Both the position numbers and the translations under genes were made by a program. Shown piece after piece: positions 5,700 to 12,978 of a stretch of DNA of 13,976 nt (position 1 is the stretch's first letter; each line of letters starts with the position of its first letter). Source of the DNA: an uncultured Lachnospiraceae bacterium (lineage in GTDB: Bacteria > Bacillota > Clostridia > Lachnospirales > Lachnospiraceae); the NCBI GenBank assembly GCA_902797015.1, contig CADBRG010000035.1, positions 1 to 13,976 on the forward strand. Reading direction: 5' to 3'. A model generated the notes under the pieces. The model did not search any database and was not told the origin of the DNA. It was given only the letters and a program-made list of their open reading frames with translations.

Positions 5700-7961
5700 A
5701 TGAAGCTGGAAAAAGTGAAAAAATTAAGAAAAGGATTGCTGATTGCACTGGTTGCAGGTGTGGTTGTTTCACAGGCGGCACCGGCGATCCATTCCGGTAC
5801 GAGAGCGCATGCGGATAATGAGGATGGTGCGGAAGAAGATTCCATTATCATCGCTGCGAATGAGGATGAAGCCGCTCTGGAGGCAGAAGCTATACAAAAG
5901 AATGAACCGGCAGTAGAGATCTCTTCTGATGAAGGGAAATCAGAGGATGCTTCAGATGCGGAAGACACTTCGAAAGATGACACATCCGATCTGACGGATA
6001 CCGGCGCAGATGCTGATGACGGCAGCGATGTCGATCCTGCTGATTCCGGGGATGATGTTGATCCGAATGCGCCGGCAGACACCGGAGATGATACAGATCC
6101 GACCACACCGGAGGACGGCACGGATCCTGCTGATCCTACCGTACCGGGCGAGACCGATCCGAAAGATGATACAGATCCGGCAGCCGTAGATCCTGCGGAA
6201 CAGACTGATAAGACGGATGATACAGAAGATTCCGAAAAGGCAGATGACACAACGCAGACTGATGATACAGAAGCTGATGCCACGGAAGCTGCAGATGCTG
6301 AGGAAACAGCAGAAGCTGTAGTTGAGGTAGCAGCATCGGCAGAGACACCTGCCGAGCCAAGGACCAATGCGCCGGCTACGTTTGAGCAGGATGAGACCTG
6401 GTATCCGGTACCGAGCGGAGAGCTTGTCCCGTCACCGGTGATCTATCGCGGATTCCGTTTCTGGACAGTGGCAAAGGACTATGCGTTTGCGACAAAAGAT
6501 ATCAATATCCTTGAAGAAATGAACGGTTCTGCACGTGCAGTCGGTACACTTGCCGAGAACGCACTCTGCTATGTGTTAAAGAGCGAAGACGGCTGGTATT
6601 ATGTAGAGTCCGGCGAAGTGCGCGGATTTGTTCAGGCAGATGATATTCTGACCGGTGAGCAGGCAGATGTGATGAAGGCTGTCTATAACAGCCAGGCAGA
6701 GCTTGCGACACAGATTGATGGCACAGAAGAGAGCATCGATACGGTAGCGCCGCTTGCCGAGGCATTGGTTCCGGCAGAAGAGAATGCTGCGTTTGACTAT
6801 TATCGTGCGACCGTTTATCAGACGGTAGTGGAGAAAGATTATGCGCTGCCTGCAGCAGCGATGGTAAATATCCGTGAGAGCGCTTCGGATGAGGGCCGTA
6901 TCGTTGGCGTGCTGGGCGCAAACGGTATCTGCTATGTGATTGCAGACCGTGACAGTGACTGGGTTTATGTGGAATCCGGCGATGTACGCGGATTTGTCAA
7001 GAGTGATCAGCTTGTGATGGCGGATACAGTTGGTGATGATTCCATCCTGACGAAGGCAGAGGAAGATTACGCGACAGCAAGCGAGTCCATCAAACCGGAA
7101 GAAAATGCTGCATTGTACTATACCATGACCTCGATCCGTTCGGGTGTACCGGACGGCATGGAACGCAGCTCGATCCTGCAGTATGCTGCAGAGTTCATCG
7201 GCAATCCGTATGTATGGGGCGGAACGAGCCTGACAAACGGTGCTGACTGCTCCGGCTTTGTACAGACCATTTTTGCACAGTATGGATATTCCCTTCCGCG
7301 TACAGCGGCTGAGCAGTCACAGGTTGGCGAGCAGATCGCGGTTGAAGATGCGCAGCCTGGCGACCTGATCTTCTACGGAAGAGCAGGACATATCTATCAT
7401 GTTGTGATCTATGCCGGTGATGGCAAAACCATTGAGGCGAAGTCGAGAAGAGCAGGTATCGTTGCTTCTGAAGTAAGCTATAAGAATGCAGTTTGGGCAA
7501 CCCGTATTTTAGATGAGTCCCAGGCGACGCAGTTTGATATCCCGGACGGCCTTGGCAGCGTTCATTCCTACATGGGATGGCAGAAGGTTACGATGCGGGG
7601 AAGCCAGCAGTACGCATTCCGCGAGTCGGCGGGCATGACATTCGATCCGGAAGGATTTGCAGTCGTTGATAACCGTTATGTTATCGCATGTACGACGACA
7701 TTCGGAAACATCGGTGACTATGTAGACTTCTATCAGGAAGACGGCAGCGTGATTCCGTGTATCATCGGTGATTTCAAGAACCAGAACGATGCAGGATGCA
7801 ATGCTTACGGTCATCTGAATGGCGATTGTATCGTTGAGTTTGTCGTCGACCAGAACAGCTGGTATCGTTCCGGACATGCAAATCCGGGAACATCATCCTG
7901 TCATCCGGAGTGGAGCCAGGATATCGTGAAGGCAGTAAACGTCGGAAGCTTTTACGATTGA
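5700..7961 (+). CDS. Secreted NlpC/P60 cell-wall hydrolase with SH3 repeats and acidic linker (753 aa)
   Basis: A predicted exported peptidoglycan endopeptidase. Residues 1-38 are a signal peptide: a basic start (MKLEKVKKLRKG), a hydrophobic core, and AHA as likely cleavage site. Residues 39-220 are an extremely acidic low-complexity linker rich in Asp, Thr, Glu, Pro and Ala. Two SH3b-like repeats follow at about 258-315 and 378-436, sharing CYV, YVESG[ED]VRGFV and the linker phrase PxEENAA. The NlpC/P60 domain (about 488-605) has WGG, catalytic Cys517 in NGADCSGF, and probable catalytic His567 in IYHVVIYAGDG. The usual third polar residue is not an obvious His; the segment reads TIEAKS. Residues 620-753 form an additional domain with YVIACTTTFG, VIPCIIGD and GHLNGDCIVEFVV that I cannot name firmly. 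It is monocistronic, with its own promoter and terminator. Confidence 0.93.
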   Translation: MKLEKVKKLRKGLLIALVAGVVVSQAAPAIHSGTRAHADNEDGAEEDSIIIAANEDEAALEAEAIQKNEPAVEISSDEGKSEDASDAEDTSKDDTSDLTDTGADADDGSDVDPADSGDDVDPNAPADTGDDTDPTTPEDGTDPADPTVPGETDPKDDTDPAAVDPAEQTDKTDDTEDSEKADDTTQTDDTEADATEAADAEETAEAVVEVAASAETPAEPRTNAPATFEQDETWYPVPSGELVPSPVIYRGFRFWTVAKDYAFATKDINILEEMNGSARAVGTLAENALCYVLKSEDGWYYVESGEVRGFVQADDILTGEQADVMKAVYNSQAELATQIDGTEESIDTVAPLAEALVPAEENAAFDYYRATVYQTVVEKDYALPAAAMVNIRESASDEGRIVGVLGANGICYVIADRDSDWVYVESGDVRGFVKSDQLVMADTVGDDSILTKAEEDYATASESIKPEENAALYYTMTSIRSGVPDGMERSSILQYAAEFIGNPYVWGGTSLTNGADCSGFVQTIFAQYGYSLPRTAAEQSQVGEQIAVEDAQPGDLIFYGRAGHIYHVVIYAGDGKTIEAKSRRAGIVASEVSYKNAVWATRILDESQATQFDIPDGLGSVHSYMGWQKVTMRGSQQYAFRESAGMTFDPEGFAVVDNRYVIACTTTFGNIGDYVDFYQEDGSVIPCIIGDFKNQNDAGCNAYGHLNGDCIVEFVVDQNSWYRSGHANPGTSSCHPEWSQDIVKAVNVGSFYD

Positions 7962-7987
7962 TGAAAAGCATATAATGCATGAGTATG

Positions 7988-8016
7988 AAAGAGGAGGTCG
8001 AGGGACCTCCTCTTTT
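7988..8016 (+). terminator. Strong intrinsic terminator after the NlpC/P60 gene
   Basis: AAAGAGGAGGTC and GACCTCCTCTTT form a perfect 12-bp stem around a GAGG loop, with TTTT at the 3' end (8013-8016) running into ACTT. It lies 26 bases after the stop codon and separates this gene from the ispF operon promoter. Confidence 0.88.
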
Positions 8017-8054
8017 ACTTATGCAGCGGGCCATCCCCTTTTCCGGGTAAATAT

Positions 8055-8083
8055 TTGATATACGTTTTAAAGAGTGGTATAAT
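8055..8083 (+). promoter_or_regulatory. Strong sigma-A-type promoter of the ispF-sigH-pheA operon
   Basis: TTGATA (8055-8060) and TATAAT (8078-8083) are exactly 17 bases apart, with TGG as an extended -10. Transcription should start near 8090, about 22 bases before the ispF ATG. The short leader leaves no room for a T-box or other riboswitch, although the operon contains cysS. Confidence 0.82.
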
Positions 8084-8111
8084 CTAACTATCTTTTGTCT
8101 GGAGGTTGTTT

Positions 8112-8660
8112 ATGCGTATCGGAAGCGGATATGATGTACACCGGCTGGTGGAAAACAGAAAGCTCATCATTGGTGGTGTGGAGATTCCACATGAGAAAGG
8201 TCTGGATGGTCATTCAGATGCAGACGTCCTTTTACATGCGGTAATGGATGCACTGCTGGGTGCGGCTGCACTCGGTGATATCGGTCTGCATTTTCCGGAT
8301 ACGGACGAGAAATACAAAGGGGCTGACAGCAGGGCGCTCCTACGAAATGTGGCGGATCTGATCCGTGAAAAGGGCTATGTTGTCGGCAATGTTGATGCGA
8401 CCGTGATCGCACAGCGACCAACGTTGCGCCCCTATATTTCTCAAATGGTAAAAAACATTGCAGAAGATCTGGAGATCATGGAAGACCAGGTTAATGTTAA
8501 GGCAACGACAGAAGAACGTCTTGGGTTTTCAGGAAGGGAAGAAGGGATCGCTGCATCAGCGGTCTGCCTGTTAAACAGCTTATATGAGGGAAGCTTTCCG
8601 GCAGCGGACAGCTTCATGGACAGCATGGGATGCGCAGGGTGTCCGGGGAGAGAAAAATGA
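8112..8660 (+). CDS. ispF: 2-C-methyl-D-erythritol 2,4-cyclodiphosphate synthase IspF with C-terminal extension
   Basis: IspF converts CDP-methylerythritol 2-phosphate into the 2,4-cyclodiphosphate in the non-mevalonate isoprenoid pathway. The start MRIGSGYDVHRL carries the metal ligands Asp8 and His10; His42 lies in DADVLLHAVMDALLGA. HFPDTD (60-65) and the C-terminal KATTEERLGFSGREEGIAA are typical. The core ends near residue 157, as in usual IspF proteins. Here about 25 more residues follow, including GCAGCPG (CxxC). The ATG at 8112 has GGAGG (8101-8105) six bases upstream; an in-frame TTG at 8106 is too close to that site. It is the first gene of the operon, and its stop overlaps the next start as ATGA. 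Function secure; the extension may have no role beyond reading into the neighbour's start. Confidence 0.96.
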   Translation: MRIGSGYDVHRLVENRKLIIGGVEIPHEKGLDGHSDADVLLHAVMDALLGAAALGDIGLHFPDTDEKYKGADSRALLRNVADLIREKGYVVGNVDATVIAQRPTLRPYISQMVKNIAEDLEIMEDQVNVKATTEERLGFSGREEGIAASAVCLLNSLYEGSFPAADSFMDSMGCAGCPGREK

Positions 8661-9748
8661 CGAATTTCCAGGAAATCATGAACAAATTTCAGGTAAATGG
8701 TGAGGTGACGGATGTACATCCGCTTGGACATGGTCATGTCAACCACACCTTTGAAGTGGTTTGCGGTGGCGAGCATTATGTGGTACAGGAGATCAACCAT
8801 ATTTTGTTTAAATATCCGGTGGAAGTGGTAAATAACCAGTTCCTGGTGACCGAATATCTGCGGGGAAAGATTGCAGCGGATGGCGGCGAACCGAATCGTG
8901 AGACGCTGACGTTTCTCAGAACGAAGGATGAAAACCAGCTTCTGCAGACGGAAGATGGTGCTTATTACAGAGTTTACCGGATGATCGAGCAGGGAATTGA
9001 GGCGACAAAGCCGGCATCGCGGGAAGAGGTCTATGAGGCGGCAGCTGTGGTTGGCCTGTTCCAGCATCGGCTGATCGGATTTGATGAGACGCAGCTTTCT
9101 TATACGTTTCCGCGGATGCATGACATGCACAAGTGTATCAGGCGTCTGCTGGATGCACTGCGCGCGGATATCTGTTCGCGTACGGCGGACTGTCAGGAGC
9201 AGATCCGTTTTGTCCTTGATCGTTCCGAACAGCTGCATGAGATCAGCGCAGGATTAGAAAGCGGAAAGATTCCGCGGCGTGTAGCACATAATGATGCAGG
9301 TTATACAAATGTTCTTGTAGATGAAAAGACGGGAAAAGCCATTTGTATGCTGGATCTGGATACGGTTATGCCGGGAAGCTCTTTGTATGATTTCGGTGAG
9401 CTTGTGCGCGCCGGAGCAGCGACCGTGACCGAGTATGATAAGACCGGTGATGTAGAACTGAATCTTGATTTCTACCGGGCCACACTGGAAGGCTATCTGA
9501 AATATATGGGGCATCATCTGACGACCAGAGAAAAAGAGCTTTTGTCCTATTCGGTATGGCTGATGGCGATGGAGAAGGGAATCAATTTCCTGACGGATTA
9601 CCTTGAGGGTGACCGAAATATTTACGATTTTTCAGAAGAGAAACAAAATCTTTATGCAGCCGTTAACCAGTTTTATCTGGTGCTTGACATCGAGGATAAG
9701 ATGGAACAGATGCAGGAGATTGTGACGGAGGTACAGATGAGCCTATGA
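8657..9748 (+). CDS. APH-fold sugar kinase, NahK-like (N-acetylhexosamine 1-kinase type)
   Basis: A phosphotransferase of the aminoglycoside phosphotransferase/choline kinase fold. The N-terminal lobe has a glycine-rich GHGHVNHTF (24-32) and YVVQEIN (41-47) for nucleotide binding. The C-terminal lobe has HNDAGYTNVLVD (211-222), with Asp213 as probable catalytic base and Asn218 as metal ligand, and DLDTVMPGSSLYDFG (233-247). DLDTVMPG plus YDFG, and an early QEINHILFKYP segment, resemble bifidobacterial NahK, which phosphorylates N-acetylhexosamines at C1; the substrate here is inferred. The ATG at 8657 overlaps the ispF stop (ATGA) and has GGGGAG (8645-8650) six bases upstream; an in-frame ATG at 8630 has no such support. 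Its own stop overlaps the cysS start. Length 363 residues is usual for NahK-like kinases. Homoserine-type or other APH kinases remain alternatives. Confidence 0.85.
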   Translation: MTNFQEIMNKFQVNGEVTDVHPLGHGHVNHTFEVVCGGEHYVVQEINHILFKYPVEVVNNQFLVTEYLRGKIAADGGEPNRETLTFLRTKDENQLLQTEDGAYYRVYRMIEQGIEATKPASREEVYEAAAVVGLFQHRLIGFDETQLSYTFPRMHDMHKCIRRLLDALRADICSRTADCQEQIRFVLDRSEQLHEISAGLESGKIPRRVAHNDAGYTNVLVDEKTGKAICMLDLDTVMPGSSLYDFGELVRAGAATVTEYDKTGDVELNLDFYRATLEGYLKYMGHHLTTREKELLSYSVWLMAMEKGINFLTDYLEGDRNIYDFSEEKQNLYAAVNQFYLVLDIEDKMEQMQEIVTEVQMSL

Positions 9749-11148
9749 AGCTTTATAATACATTGACGAAAAGAGAAGAAGAATTCAAACCGATTGAGGA
9801 AGGGAAGGTTCGCATGTATGTGTGCGGACCGACCGTTTATAATCTGATCCATATCGGAAATGCGCGTCCGATGATCCTGTTTGATACGGTGCGCCGTTAT
9901 TTTGAATACAAGGGGTATGAGGTCACCTATGTTTCCAATTTTACGGACGTAGATGATAAGATCATCGCGAAAGCAATCGAAGAAGGCAGCACTTCCGAAG
10001 AGGTTGCAGAGCGCTATATCGAAGAGTGCAAGAAAGATATGGCAGCCATGAATGTGCGCCCGGCAACGATCCATCCGCGTGCGACACAGGAAATCGATGG
10101 CATGATCGAGATGATCCAGACGTTGATCGACAAGGGCTATGCATATGCGGCAGATGACGGTACGGTATATTTCAGAACCAGACAGTTTGACGGATATGGC
10201 AAGCTTTCCCATAAAAACATTGATGACTTAGAGGGCGGACACAGAAGCATCCAGGTGACTGGTGATCTGAAGGAAGATCCGTTGGATTTCGTACTTTGGA
10301 AGCCGAAAAAAGAAGGAGAGCCGTACTGGGAGTCTCCGTGGTGCCAGGGCCGGCCGGGCTGGCATATTGAGTGCTCTGTCATGAGCAAAAAATATCTGGG
10401 CGATGAGATTGATATCCATGCAGGCGGCGAGGATCTTGTATTCCCGCATCATGAGAACGAGATCGCGCAGAGTGAGGCGGCCAACGGAAAACCGTTCGCA
10501 CATTACTGGATGCACAATGCATTCTTAAATATTGATAATAAGAAGATGTCCAAATCTCTGGGCAACTTCTTCACCGTACGTGACATTCAGGAAAAATATG
10601 ATCTGCAGGTATTGCGGTTCTTTATGATCTCCGCACATTACAGAAGCCCGTTGAACTTCTCTGATGAGCTGATGGAGGCTGCAAAGAACGGCCTCGAGCG
10701 TATCCTGAATGCAGCTGATATGCTGCGCCGTCATATGGAAAAACCGGAAGATGCATTGCTTGACGGAGAGGCTGATGTGCTTGCCGGCACGGACGCGTTT
10801 GTCAAAAAGTTTGAGGCATCCATGGAGGATGACTTTAATACGGCAGATGCGGTTTCTGCTGTGTTTGAACTGGTAAAATACATCAATACACAGGTGACAG
10901 AGGATTCGTCACGTGCACTGGCAGAAGGCTTTTACCAGAAGCTTCTGATGCTCTGTGATATCCTGGGAATCATCATTGAACGCAAGGAAGAAGTGCTTGA
11001 TGAAGAAATCGAGGCACTCATCGCAGCGCGTCAGGAAGCACGTAAAGCGAAAGATTTTGCGAAAGCAGACGAGATCAGAGACCAGTTAAAAGATATGGGA
11101 ATCCTTCTGAAGGATACGCGGGAAGGCGTTACATGGACACGCGCCTAG
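9745..11148 (+). CDS. cysS: Cysteinyl-tRNA synthetase
   Basis: A class I aminoacyl-tRNA synthetase that charges tRNA-Cys. MKLYNTLTKREEEF is the typical start. The zinc site is complete: Cys27 in VCGPTVYN, Cys210 in GWHIECS, and His235 and Glu239 in HHENE. The HIGH-type signature is HIGN (36-39) and the second ATP motif is KMSKS (267-271). The C-terminal region with EIEALIAARQEARKAKDFAKADEIRD is the usual helical tail. At 467 residues the length is normal. The start overlaps the kinase stop by four bases (ATGA); GGAGG (9727-9731) is 13 bases upstream, rather far, so translational coupling probably helps. Its 3' end overlaps mrnC by 16 bases. The order cysS-mrnC-rlmB matches Bacillus. Confidence 0.98.
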   Translation: MKLYNTLTKREEEFKPIEEGKVRMYVCGPTVYNLIHIGNARPMILFDTVRRYFEYKGYEVTYVSNFTDVDDKIIAKAIEEGSTSEEVAERYIEECKKDMAAMNVRPATIHPRATQEIDGMIEMIQTLIDKGYAYAADDGTVYFRTRQFDGYGKLSHKNIDDLEGGHRSIQVTGDLKEDPLDFVLWKPKKEGEPYWESPWCQGRPGWHIECSVMSKKYLGDEIDIHAGGEDLVFPHHENEIAQSEAANGKPFAHYWMHNAFLNIDNKKMSKSLGNFFTVRDIQEKYDLQVLRFFMISAHYRSPLNFSDELMEAAKNGLERILNAADMLRRHMEKPEDALLDGEADVLAGTDAFVKKFEASMEDDFNTADAVSAVFELVKYINTQVTEDSSRALAEGFYQKLLMLCDILGIIIERKEEVLDEEIEALIAARQEARKAKDFAKADEIRDQLKDMGILLKDTREGVTWTRA

Positions 11149-11618
11149 ACGGAGTTTCTGCAGCAGGGATTTCTGCAGGTGGGATCCGGGGCTTTTTTGA
11201 TCTGCCGTCGCAGGATATCCATGCGTATTCACCGCTGACACTGGCGTACATCGGAGACAGTATCTACGATCTGGTGATCCGTACGATGCACGTGGAAGAG
11301 GGTAATAAGAGCGTGAATCGCCTGCATTATCAGACGAGCCGTCTGGTGCGGGCGCACGCGCAGTCCGCGATGATGGAATACCTGTTGCCGGAGATGACAG
11401 ATGAGGAAACGGCCGTTTACAAGCGTGGGCGCAATGCCAAGTCTTATACAATGGCGAAAAATGCGACCGTGGCGGACTACAGACGCGCAACCGGGTTCGA
11501 GGCGCTGATGGGATGGCTTTATCTGACGGATCAGACAGAGCGGATGCTTGCGCTGATCGAAATCGGACTTGTCGGCTATCGGAAAGAGATGAAAGAGAAT
11601 AAAAATGGCGCAGATTGA
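11133..11618 (+). CDS. mrnC: Mini-ribonuclease III
   Basis: Mini-III is a dimeric RNase III-type endonuclease without a double-stranded RNA-binding domain; in Bacillus it trims the ends of 23S rRNA precursor. The 161 residues contain the signature YSPLTLAYIGDSIYDLVIR (32-50), with acidic residues Asp42 and Asp46, and KRGRNAK (97-103), AKNATVADYRRATGFEALMGW (108-128) with Glu123. The first 20 residues, rich in Gly, Ala and Ser, are extra compared with the domain start. The ATG at 11133 has GGAAGG (11121-11126) six bases upstream and overlaps the cysS end by 16 bases. The gene in turn overlaps rlmB by 14 bases, so the three are tightly linked. Confidence 0.95.
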   Translation: MDTRLDGVSAAGISAGGIRGFFDLPSQDIHAYSPLTLAYIGDSIYDLVIRTMHVEEGNKSVNRLHYQTSRLVRAHAQSAMMEYLLPEMTDEETAVYKRGRNAKSYTMAKNATVADYRRATGFEALMGWLYLTDQTERMLALIEIGLVGYRKEMKENKNGAD

Positions 11619-12333
11619 AGGCAGAAACGCAGTGCTTGAGGCATTGCGTGCAGATAAGACAATTGAAAAGATTTTTCTTCTGGACGGGTGTCAGGATGGG
11701 CCCGTCCGAACGATTTTTCGGGAGGCAAAAAAGCGGGAAGTCCGCGTAGACTTTGTCAAAAAAGAACGCCTGAACCAGCTTTCCGAGACCGGTAAGCACC
11801 AGGGCGTGATCGCGATCGCGGCCGAGGAGCGGTATTACACAGTAGATGATATCCTTGCGATTGCAAAAGAGAAGGGCGAAGCGCCGTTTTTGATCCTGCT
11901 TGACGGCATTGAGGATCCGCATAACCTTGGCGCGATCATTCGTACGGCGAATCTTTGCGGCGCACATGGCGTGATCATTCCAAAGCGTCGTGCGGTCGGA
12001 CTGACGTCTGTTGTGGCAAAGGCATCAGCGGGGGCAATTCATTATACGCCGGTGGCGAAGGTTACAAATATGACTGCAACGATCCAGGAGCTGAAAAAAC
12101 AGGGCATCTGGTTTGTCTGTGCGGCAATGGATGGCCCGGTGATGTATGAGCAGAATCTGACCGGCCCGATCGGTCTCGTGATCGGCAATGAGGGCGAGGG
12201 CGTGAGCCGTCTTGTCAGAGAACACTGTGACCTGACAGCGGCGATCCCGATGCAGGGAGATATTGATTCTTTGAATGCGTCTGTGGCAGCGGGCGTGCTG
12301 TGTTACGAGATCGTTCGCCAGAGGAGGATGTAG
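11605..12333 (+). CDS. rlmB: 23S rRNA (guanosine-2'-O)-methyltransferase RlmB, SpoU/TrmH family
   Basis: A SPOUT-class knotted methyltransferase that uses S-adenosylmethionine to methylate a ribose 2'-OH, by family the G2251-equivalent of 23S rRNA. An N-terminal substrate-binding region (1-75) starts IEGRNAVLEAL and contains HQGVIA. The three SpoU motifs are visible: DPHNLGAIIRTA (104-115, with Asn107 and Arg113), GLVIGNEGEGVS (190-201) and SLNASVAAGV (222-231). At 242 residues it has the usual length. The start overlaps mrnC by 14 bases; the ribosome site is weak (AAAGAGA), suggesting coupled translation. The gene lies in the conserved mrnC-rlmB-sigH block. TrmH-type tRNA methyltransferases share the fold, but the N-terminal domain and context favour RlmB. 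Confidence 0.95.
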   Translation: MAQIEGRNAVLEALRADKTIEKIFLLDGCQDGPVRTIFREAKKREVRVDFVKKERLNQLSETGKHQGVIAIAAEERYYTVDDILAIAKEKGEAPFLILLDGIEDPHNLGAIIRTANLCGAHGVIIPKRRAVGLTSVVAKASAGAIHYTPVAKVTNMTATIQELKKQGIWFVCAAMDGPVMYEQNLTGPIGLVIGNEGEGVSRLVREHCDLTAAIPMQGDIDSLNASVAAGVLCYEIVRQRRM

Positions 12334-12334
12334 T

Positions 12335-12958
12335 ATGTCCCTGCTTTATGAGGAGACAGATGAAGAATTATTAAAGCGTTATCAGGACGGAGAAACACAG
12401 GTGGCCGATGTCCTTTTGGACCGTTATAAGAATCTCGTCAGAAAAAAAGCGAATACGCTTTTTCTGTTTGGCGGAGATACAGATGATCTGATCCAGGAAG
12501 GGATGATCGGCCTTTTTAAAGCCATTCAGAACTATGAGAGTGGAAAGGGGACGTTTTTTTCGTTCGCGCAAATGTGTATGAACCATCAGATGTATGATGC
12601 GATCGAGGCGGCGGCACGAAAAAAGCATGGACCTTTGAACAGTTATGTTTCATTTCCGGATGCAGAGGGCGGAAACGGCACACCGCAGAGCCTTGAGGGC
12701 GAATGGACTTCTGCGGGTGAATGGAGTGCGTCGGATACGACCGATCCGGTGGAGATTCTGATCGACAGAGAGTCTGTTGAGATGACGTTAGATGAGATCA
12801 GAAGCAGCTTAAGCAAAATGGAGCTTTCCGTTCTGACGGATTATCTGGACGGACTGAATTATCGACAGATTGCGGAAAAGATGGAAAAATCACCGAAGGT
12901 TATCGACAATGCACTGCAGCGCATCCGCGCAAAAGTACAGAAGGTCGTACAGAGTTAG
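12335..12958 (+). CDS. sigH: RNA polymerase sigma factor SigH (sigma-30 type)
   Basis: A sigma-70-family factor of the SigH group, which in Bacillus drives transition-phase, competence and early sporulation genes. Region 2 spans about residues 25-95, with DLIQEGMIGLFKAIQNY (51-67) for core binding and -10 recognition. HGPLNSYVSF (98-107) is a phrase typical of SigH. An acidic linker follows (108-146), then region 4 with LTDYLDGLNYRQIAEKM and IDNALQRIRAKV (190-201). At 207 residues it is close to the 218 of B. subtilis. The ATG at 12335 has AGGAGG (12322-12327) seven bases upstream; the frame is open to 12275 but that start would overlap rlmB. Rae1/YacP, which lies between rlmB and sigH in Bacillus, is missing. 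Confidence 0.93.
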   Translation: MSLLYEETDEELLKRYQDGETQVADVLLDRYKNLVRKKANTLFLFGGDTDDLIQEGMIGLFKAIQNYESGKGTFFSFAQMCMNHQMYDAIEAAARKKHGPLNSYVSFPDAEGGNGTPQSLEGEWTSAGEWSASDTTDPVEILIDRESVEMTLDEIRSSLSKMELSVLTDYLDGLNYRQIAEKMEKSPKVIDNALQRIRAKVQKVVQS

Positions 12959-12978
12959 GTTTTACGGGAGAGCATAAG

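Noticed and set aside
5537..6367. Long minus-strand open frame rich in Ser, Ala and Val opposite the NlpC/P60 linker
   Set aside because: It is the reverse reading of a low-complexity Asp/Thr-coding stretch that lacks stops by composition. No ribosome site or domain supports it, and it overlaps the promoter region.
8084..8111. A T-box or other riboswitch controlling the cysS operon
   Set aside because: The leader from the predicted start to ispF is only about 22 bases, far too short for a T-box.
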